From Streptomyces sp. NBC_01591 (GTDB lineage Bacteria; Actinomycetota; Actinomycetes; Streptomycetales; Streptomycetaceae): a stretch of 64,000 bases of DNA. This document shows, one piece after another, positions 35,901-46,834 of the stretch. The stretch is from assembly GCF_035918155.1 (NCBI RefSeq), contig NZ_CP109327.1:1178001-1242000 (forward strand), given 5' to 3'. How positions within the stretch are numbered: position 1 is the first letter of the stretch; each line of letters opens with the position of its first letter. The notes below the pieces were generated by a model, which ran no database searches, was not told the DNA's origin, and saw nothing but the letters and a program-made list of their open reading frames with translations. A program made the position numbers and the translations under genes.

Positions 35901-38900
35901 CATGATCACGGCGCAGGCGCGCACGTCGGGGTGGCCGGTCAGCGCGGACTCGATCTCGCCCAGCTCGACCCGGAAGCCGCGGACCTTGACCTGGTGGTCG
36001 GCGCGGCCGAGGAAGACCAGCTGTCCGTCGGGCCGCCACCGCACCAGGTCGCCCGTGCGGTACATCCGCTCGCCCGGCGGGCCGAACGGGTCGGCCACGA
36101 ACGCGGCGGCGGTCAGACCGGGGCGGCCGAGGTAGCCGCGGGCCAGGCTCGGCCCGCCGAGGTACAGCTCGCCCGTCACGCCGACGCCGACCGGCTGGAG
36201 CCCGCCGTCGAGGACGTAGGCACGGGCGTTGGGGTCGGGGCGGCCGATCGGCAGCGGCCCGGCGTCGTCCGGATCGTAGTGCCAGGTCGTGGAGTTGATC
36301 GTGACCTCGGTCGGCCCGTAGGCGTTGAACAGCGCCCTGCGGCCCGCGCCCCAGCGTCGCGCCAGCTCGGGGTCGAGGCGCTCGGCGCCGACGACGAAGA
36401 ACACGTCGGGGTCGACGGTGCGGTCGTCGGGCATCGCGGCCAGGAACGACGGGAGCAGGTTCACTCCGGTCACCCGGTGCTCGACGATGTAGTCGAGCAG
36501 TTCGTCGCCGGGTACGCGCACCTCCTCGGGCGCGATCACGGACGTGCCGCCGGAGAGCAGTGGCACCATGGTCTGCCAGAACGCGACGTCGAAGCCGGTC
36601 GACGCGAAGTGCAGGTACCGGTCGTGCTCGGTGACCCCGACGACCTCCTCCTGCAGCGCGATCAGGTCGGGCACGCCCCGGTGGGTCACACCGACGCCCT
36701 TGGGCCGCCCGGTGGTGCCGGAGGTGTAGATGACGTAGGCGAGCGCGTCCTCGGTGAGCCTGGCGCGTGCCTCGGCCGGGTCGGTGTCCGGCACGGAGGC
36801 GAGGGTGGCCGGGTCGTCCAGCCGCAGTACCGGGATCCCGCGGTCCACGGGCAGTTCGGCGCCGGTCGTCACGGCGGCTGCCGGGGCGATGTCGTCGAAC
36901 ATGTAGGCCAGCCGCTCCCGCGGGTAGCTCGCGTCCATCGGTACGTACACGGCGCCCGCCTTGGCCACGCCGAACAGTGCCACGGTCATCTCGATGTCGC
37001 GTCCGAGCAGGACCGCGACCGTGTCCTGGGGCCTTACCCCGCGCTCGATCAGCGCGTGGGCGACCCGGTTGGCCTGCCGGTCCAACTCTGTGTAGCTCAG
37101 GCTGCGGTCGCGGCAGACCAGTGCCTCGGCGTCGGGCCTGCGGCGCACCTGGGCGGCGAACTCGTCCAGCCAGTGGCCGCGTGCCCTGGCGGGGACGGCG
37201 GCGGTGCCGGTGCGCAGAATCCGCGCCCGCTCGTCGGGGTCGAGCGCGGGCAGCCGGAGCGCGGGCCGGGCCGGGTCGTCGACGATCTCCCGCAGGAGGT
37301 TGTGCAGCCAGCGGCCGTAGTCGCGCACGGTCGCCGCGGCGAAGGCGCGCGGCTGGTAGCCGAGGCCGATGGTGATCTCCTCGTCCGGGATCACGATGAC
37401 GGTCAGCGCGTAGTGCGTGGCGTCGGTGATGTCCACCCCGGCCAGGTCGAGCCCGGGGGCGAGCGGAGTGCGATTCCGGCTGGAGAGCGGGAAGTTCTCC
37501 ATGACGAGCATCGTGTCGAACAGCTCGCCGATGCCCGTGGCCCGCTGGATCTCGGGCAGTCCGACGTGGTGGTGCTCGGCCAGTGCGACGCTCTCGGCCT
37601 GCACCTGTGCCATGAGCTCCCGCGCGGTCCGGTCCTGGGTGTGCCGGACGCGTACCGGGATCGTGGTGCCGAGTTGGCCGATCATCGACTCCACTCCGTC
37701 GACCTCGGCGGGCCGCCCGGACACCGGGCAGCCGAACACGACGTCGCGGCGCCCGGTGAGTCTGCCCAGCAGCAGGCCCCACGCCGTCTGGAGCACCGTC
37801 GTCAGCGTTACGCCCTGTTCGCGGGCGAACGCGCGCAACCGGTCACTGAACTCGCGGCCCAGCCCGACGGTCTCGCGGCCGGGCCGCTCGACGCCGGTCC
37901 CGGTGCTCGCGGGTGCCAGCCGCGTCGCGTCGTCGACGCCGGCCAGCGCGTCCCGCCACGCGGCGAGCGATGCCTCCCGGTCCCGGCCCGCCAGCCACCG
38001 GAAGTACTCCGGCAGCGGCGGGGCGGCGGGGGCGGCGGGGCCGCCGCTCAGCTCGGCGTAGATGGCGAGCAGGGTGCGGCCGACCAGCGGCATCGACCAG
38101 CCGTCGAGCAGGGCGTGGTGGTTCGTGATCACCAGCTTGTGTTCGGCGGGCCCGACACGGGAGAGCAGGAAGCGGATCAGCGGCGGCCGGGCCGGGTCGA
38201 AGGGGCGCTCCAGATCGGCGCGGGCCGCTTCGGGGAACCGGTCGTCCTCCCGCCAGTCCAGGGCGACATCGGCGGGGATCACCTGCACCACGTCGTCGCC
38301 GGCCGTGCCCAGGTACACGCGCAGGGCGGGGTGGCGGCGGAGCAGTTCGCGTGCGGCCTCGGCCATCCGCTCCGGCTCCAGCTCGCCGGCCAGGGTGGTC
38401 ACGGCCTGGACGACGTAGACGTCGGTGTCGTGGTCGTCGCGGACCAGGGTGTGGAAGGACAGCCCGACCTGGAGGGGTGTGGCGGGCAGTACGTCAGTGA
38501 TGCGGCCGGTGCGTTCGAGGGCGTCGATGGCGGCCTGGTCGAGGTCGACCAGGGGCAGGTCCGACGGGGTGAGCCCGCCGGGGGTGTGGAGCGCGTGCGC
38601 GGCCAACGCGTCCAGCGCCGCGGCCCAGGCCTGCTGGAGGGCGTCCACGGCGTCGGTGCCGAGCACCCCGGTCGCGGCGGTCCACTCGACGGCGAGCCGT
38701 GGCTCACCCTCCTCGTGGACGAAGCAGTTGAGGGCCAGCACCTGTTCCAGGGCCTTGGCGCCGGGCTCGATCACCGAGAAGGCGTCGTGCTCCGGCAGGC
38801 TCCATCCGGTTCCGGACAACGGGGCGAACCGGCCCAGGTAGTTGAGCAGCACGTCCGGTGGCGGGGTGGCCGCGAGCTCGCTGCCGGCCTCCGGGTCGAG

Positions 38901-41900
38901 GTGGCGCAGGACGCCGTATCCGACACCGCCGTCGGGGACGCCGCGCCGGGCCTCCTTGGCGGCGCGCAGTGCCTGCCCCACGTCGTCGGAGGCGGGCACG
39001 CGCACCGGGTACTCGCTGGTGAACCAGCCGACGGTGCGGGACAGGTCGAGGTGTTCGCGGCCGTGGCCCTCCATCGAGACGGTCACCGCGTCGCCGCGCA
39101 GGCCCCAGCCCCGCAGTGCGAGCACCAGCGCGGCCAGCAGCACCTCGTCGACACCGGCGCGGTACGCCGCGGGCAGGGTGGTCAGCAGCGCCTCGGTGGC
39201 CTCGGCCGAGGCCACGGTGACCGACCGGTGGGCGGTCGACACCGTGTCCAGCGTCCGGTCCAGCGGCCGGGCACCCAGCCGGGAAGCGGAGCCGAGCGCG
39301 GTCCGCCAGTGGTCGAGTTCGCCGCGCCGCGCGCCGGATTCCCCCTGATCGGCGAGGAGCAGGGCGTGCCGCCGCCAGGAGGCGCCGACCGGATCGAGGG
39401 TGCCGCCCGTGCAGGCGGTGTGGAGGTCGGGCAGCAGGATGCGCCAGGACACGCCGTCCATGGCGAGGTGGTGGACGACGATGACCAGCCGGTCCAAGGT
39501 GTCGTCGCCGGTACGGAGCAGGGCCGCTCGCAGCAGGTCGCCCGACCGCGGATCGAGTTCGCCCGCCAGCCGACCGGCCAGGGCGGTCACGTCCTCTCCG
39601 TGGAACTCGCCGACCGCGGCCCGCACCATGCCGCGGGGCAGTGTCTCCAGGCCGTCGGCTGCCCGCAGCCGCAGTGCGTCGTGGTGGTCGAGCACGGCTT
39701 GCACGCCCGTGACCAGGTCGTCGTGGTCGAGTCCGTCGACCCGCAGGGCGGTCCACTGCGCGTATCCGGCGACGACGTCCACGTCGGGATGCGGGTCGAG
39801 CAGGCCGCGCACGATCGGCGGGGCGGGCACCGACCCGACCGGGTCGTCCACCGGCTCGTCAGCATCCTCCAACAGCTCGGCGGAGGCTGCCAGAGCGGCG
39901 AAGCTGCGGCGCGCCAGCAGGTCCCGGGGCCGCAGTCCGAGGCCCGCCGCCCGCAGTCTGCTGCTGACGGTGATCGCGGTGATGCTGTCCCCGCCCAGCG
40001 CGTAGAAGTCGTCGTCCACGCCGACCCGTTCGATGTCGAGCGCCTCGGCGAGGACCGAGCACAGCAGCCGCTCCCGCTCGGTGCTCGGCTCCCGGCCGCC
40101 GCCGGGCAGCGCGGGTGCGGGCAGGGCGGCGCGATCGAGCTTGCCGTTGGGCGTGACCGGCAGTCGGTGCAGCACCACCACCGCGCCGGGCACCATGTGC
40201 TCGGGCAGCCGCTCGGCCAGGTGGGCACGCGCCTCGTCCCCGGTGACCGAGGTGGACACGACGTAGCCGACCAGCCGGGACGACCGCACCGCGGCGGCCG
40301 CCGCGGTGACCCCGGGCACCGCCGCGAGCGCCGCCTCGACCTCGCCGGTCTCCACCCGGTGACCGCGGATCTTGACCTGTCCGTCGCCCCGGCCCCGGTA
40401 CTCCAGGCCCCGGCCGGGCACCCACCGGGCCAGGTCGCCGGTGCGGTACATCCGCTCGCCCGGCGCTCCGAACGGGTCGGCGACGAAGCGTTCGGCGGTC
40501 GCCCCGGGCCTGCCGAGGTAGCCGCGGGCCAGGTGCGGCCCGGCCAGGTAGAGCTCGCCCGCCGTGCCGTGCGGCACCGGCTGCAGCGCGCTGTCCAGCA
40601 CGTAGATCCGGGTGCCCGCGAGGGGGTGGCCGATCGTCGGTTCGTCGCCGTCGATCCGGGCGGTGGTGCTGTCCACGGTCGCCTCGGTCGGCCCGTACAT
40701 GTTGCGCGCGGTGATCCCCGACTCGGCGACCCGCCGCCACAGCGCGGGTGGTGTGGCTTCTCCGCCGAGGACCAGCAGCGTCGGCCGCCGGTCCAGCAGG
40801 CCGGCGTCGACCAGGGGCGAGGCCATCGACGGGGTGGTGTCCACGATGTCGATGCCGTCGCGGGCGTACGCGGCGAGCAGGGCGTCGGCGTCGCGGGCGG
40901 TCTCGGTGTCGTAGACGTGCAGTTCGTGCCCGCACAGCAGCCACACCAGGTGGTCGAAGGCGGAGTCGAAGGCGAACGAGTAGGTGTGGGCGGCGCGCAG
41001 CCGCCTGCCCGCGGCCCGCTCGGCCTCCGCGACGACCGTCGACCGCTGGTGGTGGAGCAGCGCGGCCAGGCCGCCGACCCGGCCGAGTACGCCCTTGGGG
41101 CGTCCGGTCGACCCGGAGGTGTGGATGACGTACGCGAGGTGCTCGGGGTGCCGGGGCTCGGCCAGCTCATCGGCCGTCAGGGGGGCGTCGGACAGTCCGG
41201 CGGCCTCGCCGAGCAGGGTGTTCCAGGGCAGCCCGTCGACCGCGCCGGTGGTCAGTACCAGCACGGGGCGGGTGTCGTCGATCAGTTCGCGCAGCCGCTC
41301 GGGCGGGTGTGCGGCGTCCAGGGGCAGGAACGCGGCGCCCGCGTCCAGTACCGCCAGCAGGGCGACCACGGAGTCGGCCGAGCGCGGCAGTGCGAGCGCC
41401 ACCACGTCGTCGGCCCCGATCCCGCGGGCCCGCAGGACACGGGCCAGCCGGTGCACCCGGCCCGCCAGGTCCGCCGCGGACAGCCGGTCGTCACCGCACA
41501 CCAGGGCCGCGCGCCCAGGGCCGGCGGCGACCATCGTGTCGAACGCGGTCGGCACGTCCACCGGCGTACCGGGCAGCGCGGGCGGGCACCAGTCGGTGAG
41601 CAGCCGGTCCACGTCGTCGGCCAGGGCGATCCGTCCGACGGGCAGGCCGTCGGTCAGCCCGGACAGCAGTGCCCGGAGCCCGGACAGCAGGCTGTCGACC
41701 GCGGCCTGGTCCTTGGAGCGGTCGTCGACCTCGAAGCCGAGCAGCAGCCCGCCGTCACGGGTCGGCAGGACGCTCAGGCCCATGTCCTCCGGCGGACCGC
41801 CCGCGACGTTGCGCATCACACCGCCGGCCCCGGCGAAGTCGATCGCCAGGTCGAACGCCTTGAGGTTGATCCCGCGCCCGTGCAGCAGCGCGCCCGCGCC

Positions 41901-42941
41901 GGGCACTCCGAGGTCCCGCGGCAGGTCCTCGCCCCGGTACCGCTGGTGTTCACGCATCTCGCGCATGGCGGAGGCGACCCGTCGGCTCAGTTCCCCGAGT
42001 CCGTCCCCGCCGCGCACGGTCACCCGCAGCGGCAGCACATTGACCGCCATGGCGGGGGTGCGCAGTTCGGTCGAGCCCGCCCGGCACATCAGCGGCAGCG
42101 CGAACACCACGTCGGTGCGGCCCAGCATGCGGTGCAGGAAGGCGGCGTAGCCGGCGATCAGCGCCTCGCCCCAGGTGACGCCCTCCCGGTCTGCGAACGC
42201 GCGCAGCCGGGCGGTCTCGTCGGGCGCGACGACGGCGCGGGCGGTCAGGGTGCGGCCGGGCAAACCGGCGGCGGTGTCGTGGTCACCGAGGTCGGGCAGC
42301 GGGGTGAACCGCTCGACCCAGTACGCGCGGTCCTCGGCGAACCGGTCGCTGTCCCGGTAGGCCCGGTCGGCGGCGACGAGGCCGGCGAACCCGCCGAAAG
42401 TCGAGCGCGGCGGCTCGGTCCCGCGCACCAGCGCGGTGTAGCGGGCGGCGGTGCGGCGGGCGAGCATCGCGGCGGTGTAACCGTCGAAGACCAGGTGGTG
42501 GCCGAGCTGGGTGTACCAGACCTCGCGGTCGGACAGCCTGATGACGGTGCGTGCGTACAGCGCCCGGTCCACCATCCCCCGGCAGGCCTCGGCCGCCCGC
42601 CCTCGCTCGGCGTCGACGAGCGCCTGGGCCGCGGCCACCGGATCGGCCGCGCCGCTGACGTCGACCACCTCGGGCAGCGCGACCGGCTCCTCGCTCACCG
42701 CCTGGCGTGGCCCGTCCGGCGTGTCGTACACCCGCAGTCGCAGGGTCTCGGCCTCCTCGGTGGTCGCCCGGACCGCCTCCGCCAGCGCGTCCACGTCGAC
42801 CGGCTCGCTGCCGGATATCTCCACCACGTCGCCGACCAGGTAGTACGGCGAGTCGGGTTCGAGGCGCTGCGCGTTCCAGATGCCCAACTGGGCGCTGGTC
42901 AGGGCGAGGAGGCCGTCCGACGACACGCTTGCGGTGCTCAA
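32976..42941 (-). CDS. Two-module catechol siderophore NRPS, C-A-T-E-C-A-T-E-C, no thioesterase
   Basis: 3,321 residues. Order with approximate residues: C1 (10-430; [10 protein letters not shown] near 150, starter-type as in EntF/DhbF), A1 (470-950; [11 protein letters not shown] near 612), T1 (carrier Ser in GGDSI near 984), E1 (1040-1480; HHLAMDG near 1159, EGHGRE), C2 (1500-1930; HHALLDG near 1611), A2 (1940-2420; [11 protein letters not shown] near 2072), T2 (GGDSI near 2450), E2 (2510-2900; HHLVVDG near 2629, ESHGRP), C3 (2915-3310; HHVLSDG near 3036). All condensation/epimerisation active-site motifs look intact. By eye the specificity residues read D-S-D-D-V-G-M-V-D for A1 (suggesting a basic residue) and D-V-W-N-V-G-A-I-N for A2 (perhaps Thr/Ser-like). 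TTG start with AGGAGA upstream, one base after the ATPase stop. Confidence 0.93.
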   Translation of the reverse strand: MSTASVSSDGLLALTSAQLGIWNAQRLEPDSPYYLVGDVVEISGSEPVDVDALAEAVRATTEEAETLRLRVYDTPDGPRQAVSEEPVALPEVVDVSGAADPVAAAQALVDAERGRAAEACRGMVDRALYARTVIRLSDREVWYTQLGHHLVFDGYTAAMLARRTAARYTALVRGTEPPRSTFGGFAGLVAADRAYRDSDRFAEDRAYWVERFTPLPDLGDHDTAAGLPGRTLTARAVVAPDETARLRAFADREGVTWGEALIAGYAAFLHRMLGRTDVVFALPLMCRAGSTELRTPAMAVNVLPLRVTVRGGDGLGELSRRVASAMREMREHQRYRGEDLPRDLGVPGAGALLHGRGINLKAFDLAIDFAGAGGVMRNVAGGPPEDMGLSVLPTRDGGLLLGFEVDDRSKDQAAVDSLLSGLRALLSGLTDGLPVGRIALADDVDRLLTDWCPPALPGTPVDVPTAFDTMVAAGPGRAALVCGDDRLSAADLAGRVHRLARVLRARGIGADDVVALALPRSADSVVALLAVLDAGAAFLPLDAAHPPERLRELIDDTRPVLVLTTGAVDGLPWNTLLGEAAGLSDAPLTADELAEPRHPEHLAYVIHTSGSTGRPKGVLGRVGGLAALLHHQRSTVVAEAERAAGRRLRAAHTYSFAFDSAFDHLVWLLCGHELHVYDTETARDADALLAAYARDGIDIVDTTPSMASPLVDAGLLDRRPTLLVLGGEATPPALWRRVAESGITARNMYGPTEATVDSTTARIDGDEPTIGHPLAGTRIYVLDSALQPVPHGTAGELYLAGPHLARGYLGRPGATAERFVADPFGAPGERMYRTGDLARWVPGRGLEYRGRGDGQVKIRGHRVETGEVEAALAAVPGVTAAAAAVRSSRLVGYVVSTSVTGDEARAHLAERLPEHMVPGAVVVLHRLPVTPNGKLDRAALPAPALPGGGREPSTERERLLCSVLAEALDIERVGVDDDFYALGGDSITAITVSSRLRAAGLGLRPRDLLARRSFAALAASAELLEDADEPVDDPVGSVPAPPIVRGLLDPHPDVDVVAGYAQWTALRVDGLDHDDLVTGVQAVLDHHDALRLRAADGLETLPRGMVRAAVGEFHGEDVTALAGRLAGELDPRSGDLLRAALLRTGDDTLDRLVIVVHHLAMDGVSWRILLPDLHTACTGGTLDPVGASWRRHALLLADQGESGARRGELDHWRTALGSASRLGARPLDRTLDTVSTAHRSVTVASAEATEALLTTLPAAYRAGVDEVLLAALVLALRGWGLRGDAVTVSMEGHGREHLDLSRTVGWFTSEYPVRVPASDDVGQALRAAKEARRGVPDGGVGYGVLRHLDPEAGSELAATPPPDVLLNYLGRFAPLSGTGWSLPEHDAFSVIEPGAKALEQVLALNCFVHEEGEPRLAVEWTAATGVLGTDAVDALQQAWAAALDALAAHALHTPGGLTPSDLPLVDLDQAAIDALERTGRITDVLPATPLQVGLSFHTLVRDDHDTDVYVVQAVTTLAGELEPERMAEAARELLRRHPALRVYLGTAGDDVVQVIPADVALDWREDDRFPEAARADLERPFDPARPPLIRFLLSRVGPAEHKLVITNHHALLDGWSMPLVGRTLLAIYAELSGGPAAPAAPPLPEYFRWLAGRDREASLAAWRDALAGVDDATRLAPASTGTGVERPGRETVGLGREFSDRLRAFAREQGVTLTTVLQTAWGLLLGRLTGRRDVVFGCPVSGRPAEVDGVESMIGQLGTTIPVRVRHTQDRTARELMAQVQAESVALAEHHHVGLPEIQRATGIGELFDTMLVMENFPLSSRNRTPLAPGLDLAGVDITDATHYALTVIVIPDEEITIGLGYQPRAFAAATVRDYGRWLHNLLREIVDDPARPALRLPALDPDERARILRTGTAAVPARARGHWLDEFAAQVRRRPDAEALVCRDRSLSYTELDRQANRVAHALIERGVRPQDTVAVLLGRDIEMTVALFGVAKAGAVYVPMDASYPRERLAYMFDDIAPAAAVTTGAELPVDRGIPVLRLDDPATLASVPDTDPAEARARLTEDALAYVIYTSGTTGRPKGVGVTHRGVPDLIALQEEVVGVTEHDRYLHFASTGFDVAFWQTMVPLLSGGTSVIAPEEVRVPGDELLDYIVEHRVTGVNLLPSFLAAMPDDRTVDPDVFFVVGAERLDPELARRWGAGRRALFNAYGPTEVTINSTTWHYDPDDAGPLPIGRPDPNARAYVLDGGLQPVGVGVTGELYLGGPSLARGYLGRPGLTAAAFVADPFGPPGERMYRTGDLVRWRPDGQLVFLGRADHQVKVRGFRVELGEIESALTGHPDVRACAVIMREGRLVGYVIPTDDADLDTARVREYLAGELPDHMVPTALVPIDRLPLSPSGKLDSAALPAPETAAAARREPATEAEALLLGVFRDVLGTEEIGPDDDFFAIGGDSIVSLQVVSRARRRGLGLSARDVFEGATVAGIAARARALDGGEAPAVGDAPLTPVMRNLLRRAGAAADGFCQWVEICVPPGGDETTWRAVLDALLARHDVLRAHLAGDVLRIPPVGAVTGAEVLTRVRAAGDLRATVDAGIAAARESMDPRTGPLLRVVWVDAGPDRPGRLVLIAHHLVVDGVSWRVLLDDLEHAYSGGPLTRHGQSFLGWARSLRDADRRAELPHWQRVNATRALTRPLDPARDTVATATHHEIRLDADSTRALITTLPAAYRTTPDTVLLTALAQAARAWRGTPEVLVALESHGRPRQVDLSQTVGWFTAVHPVQLDAGDDVKAVRERLRAQGDGLGHGILTAAGLLDPVEPEIAWNYLGQYPGAPDRETPWQAPPDADPLGSNGSDAMPLPYSLMVNALVRDDTLGVRITWPSALFTAAEIEDLAEHLRTALLRVAAAPEIGALDRDRPVADMQPLTPLQEVMLRHSRTERPDPYTVQSAFSLAGPLDTDALRAAGADLLDRHPNLGAVFPADLAVIPTSPRPEFRVADGPTEEVLAADLAEPFDLARGPLFRLTLIRRGPDRADLVLTSHHVLSDGWSAPRILTELFALYTARVSGGAHGLPAPVPFADYLRWCADHEPDLGAWAAELDGLPEGDYLGRAEPGPAWQEPEVIEFDAALVADLTGLAARRGLTVNTLVQGAWAVLLARRSGHTDVCFGAMVSCRPPELEGVEEIIGLLANTVPVRARLGGTLADTLAGLQARQRALVEHHHVALSDLERLTGRRRLFDSMVVFENYPVDPDRLREPAPGLTVVGTRFREATHHPATLTVMPDGDGWTGVLAHRAGIDVDGLAEELLDLLRTLDKHLDADVLDLLEGR

Positions 42942-42942
42942 C

Positions 42943-43728
42943 TTACTCTCCTAGAAGTGTGGGAACGACCATCGGTGTGCCGGTCACCGGGTCGGGGACG
43001 ATGACGCTCGGCAGGTCGAACACGTCCTTGATCAGCGCGGCGTCCACGATGTCCGCGGGGTCGCCCTCGGCGACCACTCGGCCGTCCTTCATGGCCACCA
43101 GGTGGTCGGCGAAGCGGCACGCCTGGTTGATGTCGTGCAGGACCGCGACCACCGTGCGGCCTTCGTTGCGCAGCCTGGCGAGCAGGCCGAGCAGCTGGTA
43201 CTGGTGGGTGATGTCCAGGAACGACGTGGGCTCGTCGAGCAGCAGGTAGGGCGTCTGCTGGGCGAGCACCATGGCCATCCACACCCGCTGCCGCTGTCCG
43301 CCGGACAGCTCCTGCACCGGCCGGTCCCCCAGGTCGCCGACACCGGCGGCGGCCATCGCCCCGTCGACGGCCTCGTCGTCGTCCGTCGACCACAGCGCCA
43401 GCATCGACTGGTGCGGGAACCGTCCCCGGCCCACCAGTTGCCGGACCTTGATGTCGTCGGGTGCCAGCGGATCCTGCGGCAGGAAGCCGAGTTGCTTGGC
43501 CAGTGCCTTGGTCGCGTAGCCGCCGACCGCGCGGCCGTCGAGTTCCACGTGGCCGGAGTCGGGGCGCAGCAGCCGGACCAGCGCACTCAACAGGGTCGAC
43601 TTCCCACAGGCGTTGGGGCCCACGATGGCGGTGAACGCGCCGTCGGGGACGTCGAGGCTCAGCCGTGTGGACACGACCCGGTCTCCATAGCGCAGGGTGA
43701 TGTCCCGCGCCTTCAGGCGTGCGGTCAC
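42943..43728 (-). CDS. Ferric-siderophore ABC transporter ATP-binding protein
   Basis: 261-residue FecE/FepC-type ATPase. Walker [13 protein letters not shown]-loop LGFLPQDP, signature [18 protein letters not shown], Walker [13 protein letters not shown] and the H-loop [14 protein letters not shown] are all present. It powers re-import of the ferric siderophore with the two permeases encoded upstream. GTG 43728 overlaps the permease stop by 4 bases (GTGA), and the TAA is one base before the NRPS start: a tight operon linking uptake and biosynthesis. Confidence 0.95.
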   Translation of the reverse strand: MTARLKARDITLRYGDRVVSTRLSLDVPDGAFTAIVGPNACGKSTLLSALVRLLRPDSGHVELDGRAVGGYATKALAKQLGFLPQDPLAPDDIKVRQLVGRGRFPHQSMLALWSTDDDEAVDGAMAAAGVGDLGDRPVQELSGGQRQRVWMAMVLAQQTPYLLLDEPTSFLDITHQYQLLGLLARLRNEGRTVVAVLHDINQACRFADHLVAMKDGRVVAEGDPADIVDAALIKDVFDLPSVIVPDPVTGTPMVVPTLLGE

Positions 43729-44720
43729 GCGCGCCTCACCTCCTTGGTCAGCAGCCAGATCAGATAGCAGCCGCCGATCGCGGTACTCACCACGCCGACG
43801 GGCAGCGCGACGGGCGCCAGCAGCATCTGGGCGATCAGGTCGGCACCCAGGAGCAGTACGGCCCCGGTCAGCGCGGCCGGGAGCAGCGGCACTCCGGCGG
43901 CGCCCGCGAGTCTGCGGCCGATCTGCGGGGCGGCCAGGGCGATGAACGCGATCGGGCCGGCCACCGCGGTCACCGTGGCCGTACAGCCGACGCCGACCAG
44001 CACCATGAGCAGCCGCAGCCGGTCGAGTCCGACCCCGGTGGTCACCGCGATCGCGTCGCCGAGCGATGCCTGGTGCATGGCGTGGGCCCGCGAGGCCATC
44101 AGGATCAGCAGCACGGCGATCACGGTGAACGGAATTCCCAGGTCGGCCCAGCCCACGCCGTTGAGCGAGCCCGCGCTCCAGCCGACGGCGGCGATCGCCA
44201 CCTCCAGCTCGGCGCGCAGCACGATCCAGGAGTTGATCGCGGTCACCATCGCGTTGAACGCGATGCCGATCACCACCAACCGCAGCCCGGAGAAGCCCCG
44301 TTCGAACGACAGCAGGTAGATCGCGGCCGCGACGGCCAGCCCGCCGACCACCGAGCCGACGGCCAGTTGGGCGGACGTGCCCGACAGCACGGTGAGGGCG
44401 ACCAGGGCACCGGTGTAGGCGCCTGCGTCGAGGCCGATGACGTCCGGGCTGCCCATCGGGTTGCGGGTGAGGTTCTGGAAAATCGCCCCCGCCACACCGA
44501 GCGCGGCGCCGAAGACCAGGCCGGCCAACACGCGCGGCAGCCGCCAGTCCCGGATCACCACGGAGTGGTCCGTACCGGTCAGCGCGGCGAACACCTTGCC
44601 GGGGCTGGACCATGACGCCCCGTAACACAGCCCGAGCAGGCCCAGGCCCAGCATCAGGGTCACCAGTACCGCGGAGAGCACGACGGTGCGGCGTTCGGCC
44701 CTCAGTCCGAGTGAGGTCAC
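43725..44720 (-). CDS. FecCD-type siderophore ABC permease (second subunit)
   Basis: 331-residue permease with 8-10 hydrophobic helices. Typical family elements: RLPRVLAGLVFGAALGVAGAIFQNLTRNPMGSPDVIGLDAGAY, GWSAGSLNG, AGPIAFIALAAPQIGRRLAG (the ATPase-coupling helix region) and LPVGVVSTAIGGCYLIWLL at the end. It forms a heterodimeric channel with the permease encoded just upstream. GTG start overlapping the preceding stop by 4 bases. Confidence 0.95.
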   Translation of the reverse strand: MTSLGLRAERRTVVLSAVLVTLMLGLGLLGLCYGASWSSPGKVFAALTGTDHSVVIRDWRLPRVLAGLVFGAALGVAGAIFQNLTRNPMGSPDVIGLDAGAYTGALVALTVLSGTSAQLAVGSVVGGLAVAAAIYLLSFERGFSGLRLVVIGIAFNAMVTAINSWIVLRAELEVAIAAVGWSAGSLNGVGWADLGIPFTVIAVLLILMASRAHAMHQASLGDAIAVTTGVGLDRLRLLMVLVGVGCTATVTAVAGPIAFIALAAPQIGRRLAGAAGVPLLPAALTGAVLLLGADLIAQMLLAPVALPVGVVSTAIGGCYLIWLLTKEVRRA

Positions 44721-45739
44721 AGTGATCCCGCCCCGTAGCGGCGAACGGCCCAGATCAGCATGGGGCCGCCCAGGAACGCGGTCACGATGGCCACCGGCAC
44801 CTCACCGGTGGGCAGCAGGACCCGCGATCCGATGTCGGCGACCAGCAGCAGGATCGGACCCAGCACCATCGTGTAGAGAATCAGCCAGGGCACCGAGCCC
44901 CCCGCCGGCTTGCGGACCAGGTGCGGCACGATCAGTCCGACGAACAGGATCGGCCCGGCCACCGCCGTCGCCGCCCCGCTGAGCACGGTGATCAGCACCA
45001 GGGCGGTGGCCCGTATCCGGCCCACGCCCGCACCGAGCGTGTGTGCCACGTTCTCCCCCAGCGTCAGGGCGTTGAGTGCCCGGCTCAGCAGCAGCGCGCC
45101 GAGCAGGGCCACGGCGATCGCGGTCAACGGCAAGGCCAGCGGCGCCTGTTCACGGCCCGCCAGCGACCCGACCGACCAGAACCGGTAGGCGTCGAAGACG
45201 TCCGGGAGCATCAGCCGCATGCCCAGCGCGACGCCGCCCAGCACCGCGGTCAGGGCCACGCCGGTGAGTACCAGGCGCAGCGGTGAGCGCTGCCCGACCG
45301 CGGCGACCAGCAGCGCCGCGAGTACGGATCCGGCGATCGCGAAGCCCAGTTCGCCCGCCTGCCCAGTGGCCAGGCCGAGCGCCGAACCGATGGTGACGGC
45401 GAACCCTGCGCCTGCGGTGACCCCGAGGATGCCGGGCTCGGCCAGCGGGTTGCGGGCCAGTGTCTGGATCAGCGCGCCGGCCACCGCGAGCGCGGCGCCC
45501 ACCGCGATGGCCAGCAGCGCGCGCGGCACCCGGACGTCACGCACGATCACGTGGTCGTCGGTGCCCTGGTAGTTGAGCAATGCCCGCACGACCTCGGCGG
45601 GCGGAACGTGGCGGGCCCCGACGCCCATGCTGAGCACGGCGATCACTGTCAGCAGCAGCAGTCCGCCGACGAGCAGGCCGATCTGTGGTCCGGCCCGCCC
45701 TGTTCCCGCCGCCCGGGACGCGCGGCCCGCGACGGTCAC
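44717..45739 (-). CDS. FecCD-type siderophore ABC permease (first subunit)
   Basis: 340-residue permease. Family marks are RVPRALLAIAVGAALAVAGALIQTLARNPLAEPGILGVTAGAGF, SVGSLAGREQAP, AGPILFVGLIVPHLVRKPAG and the C-terminal LPTGEVPVAIVTAFLGGPMLIWAVRRY. Its start overlaps the binding-protein stop by 4 bases, so binding protein, both permeases and ATPase are made from one message under the upstream iron box. Confidence 0.95.
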   Translation of the reverse strand: MTVAGRASRAAGTGRAGPQIGLLVGGLLLLTVIAVLSMGVGARHVPPAEVVRALLNYQGTDDHVIVRDVRVPRALLAIAVGAALAVAGALIQTLARNPLAEPGILGVTAGAGFAVTIGSALGLATGQAGELGFAIAGSVLAALLVAAVGQRSPLRLVLTGVALTAVLGGVALGMRLMLPDVFDAYRFWSVGSLAGREQAPLALPLTAIAVALLGALLLSRALNALTLGENVAHTLGAGVGRIRATALVLITVLSGAATAVAGPILFVGLIVPHLVRKPAGGSVPWLILYTMVLGPILLLVADIGSRVLLPTGEVPVAIVTAFLGGPMLIWAVRRYGAGSL

Positions 45740-46734
45740 CGGTTCAGCAGCGGAGCGAGCGACTTGTCGATCGCGTCCAGGGTCACGATGGCCTCACCGT
45801 AGGTCGCGGCCTCGGTGTAGCGGAACGGGAAGGCCTTCCCCGCCTTGACTGCGGGCAGGTTCTTCCAGAGCTTCGAGTCCAGGACGTACTGGACGGACTT
45901 GGGGACGCTGCCGTCGGCGTTGACCGAGTAGGTCATGACGTCGGCCTCACGGAAGGCCGCCGGGAGCTCCTCGATGGACGGGTACTCGCTGACCGCTTGC
46001 GAACCGGGGCCGGGCTTCTTGACCTTGCCGTAGTACTCCGCGCCCATGTCCTCGGCGATGTTGGTGCCCCACGAACCGTTGAACTCACGCTGGAAGGTGC
46101 CCTTGGCGGCGTCACCGTACGAACCGACGTGGCCCAGCTTGAGCTGGGGCAGCACGTCCTTGTACTTCTTGGCCAGCTCCGCGGCCTTGGCCTCGTATGT
46201 GTCCTTCGCGGCGTCGAACTGCTTGAGCGAGCCCGCGGCGTCGGACTGCTTGCGGGACAGTTCGCGCCACGCGGACGGCACGGTCGGACCGATCGCCACG
46301 ACCGGGGCGATGCCCTCCAGCCGCTTGACGTCGATGTCGCCGAGTACAGGGGCGGGGACACCGATGACGATCAGATCGGGTTCGGCCTCGGCGATGGCCT
46401 CGTAGTTGGTCTCGGTCGCCAGCTCGCCCGCCACCTTGGGGAGCTTCTTGTACTCGGCCAGGTCCTCCTTGGACATCATCGGCTCGCCGCGCTTCCACGA
46501 CGAGATCCCGACCAGCGGCGTATCGGCCTCGATGAGGGCGGGCACGGCATAGCCGGTGGCCACCACACGCTTCGGTTCGGCCGGGATGGTGATCTTGCCG
46601 TTGTCCGCGGCGAACACCCGGGTCCCGCCCTTGTCCGAGGCGTCCGACCCGCCATCCGACGACGACCCGCACCCGGCCAGGACGAGGGTCAGCGACACGG
46701 CGCCGACCAGGCCGAACGATCTGCGTATGGACAT
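45736..46734 (-). CDS. Siderophore-binding lipoprotein
   Basis: 332-residue periplasmic-binding-type protein anchored as a lipoprotein: signal with lipobox LVLAGC (Cys22) followed by a Ser/Gly/Asp linker. The mature part has the FepB/FhuD-like fold: PAEPKRVVATGYAVPALIEADTPLVGISSW, TNYEAIAEAEPDLIVIGV, and a C-terminal domain ending EAIVTLDAIDKSLAPLL. It captures the ferric siderophore outside the membrane for the FecCD/ATPase transporter. First gene of the long leftward operon; an iron box lies 17 bases upstream of the ATG. Confidence 0.95.
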   Translation of the reverse strand: MSIRRSFGLVGAVSLTLVLAGCGSSSDGGSDASDKGGTRVFAADNGKITIPAEPKRVVATGYAVPALIEADTPLVGISSWKRGEPMMSKEDLAEYKKLPKVAGELATETNYEAIAEAEPDLIVIGVPAPVLGDIDVKRLEGIAPVVAIGPTVPSAWRELSRKQSDAAGSLKQFDAAKDTYEAKAAELAKKYKDVLPQLKLGHVGSYGDAAKGTFQREFNGSWGTNIAEDMGAEYYGKVKKPGPGSQAVSEYPSIEELPAAFREADVMTYSVNADGSVPKSVQYVLDSKLWKNLPAVKAGKAFPFRYTEAATYGEAIVTLDAIDKSLAPLLNR

Positions 46735-46751
46735 GCAATGCTCCTTGGCAC

Positions 46752-46770
46752 TTAGGTAAGGCTCACCTTA
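46752..46770 (-). promoter_or_regulatory. Iron box 1 (DmdR/IdeR type)
   Basis: TTAGGTAAGGCTCACCTTA is a near-palindromic 19-mer matching the actinobacterial iron-box pattern TTAGGTTAGgCTaACCTAA. It sits just upstream of the binding-protein start codon, so the leftward operon (binding protein to MFS exporter) should be repressed when iron is plentiful. Confidence 0.85.
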
Positions 46771-46834
46771 GTTGATGGCCTTTGGGCAGGACAACCAGGG
46801 AGCGGCATCACGCCACCCCTGTCCAGCCGGTCGA

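Noticed and set aside
33015..43004. A 3,329-residue open frame on the plus strand across the NRPS
   Set aside because: It is the antisense shadow of the NRPS; the composition (runs of G, R, H, Q) has no domain motifs, whereas the minus strand has all nine NRPS domains.
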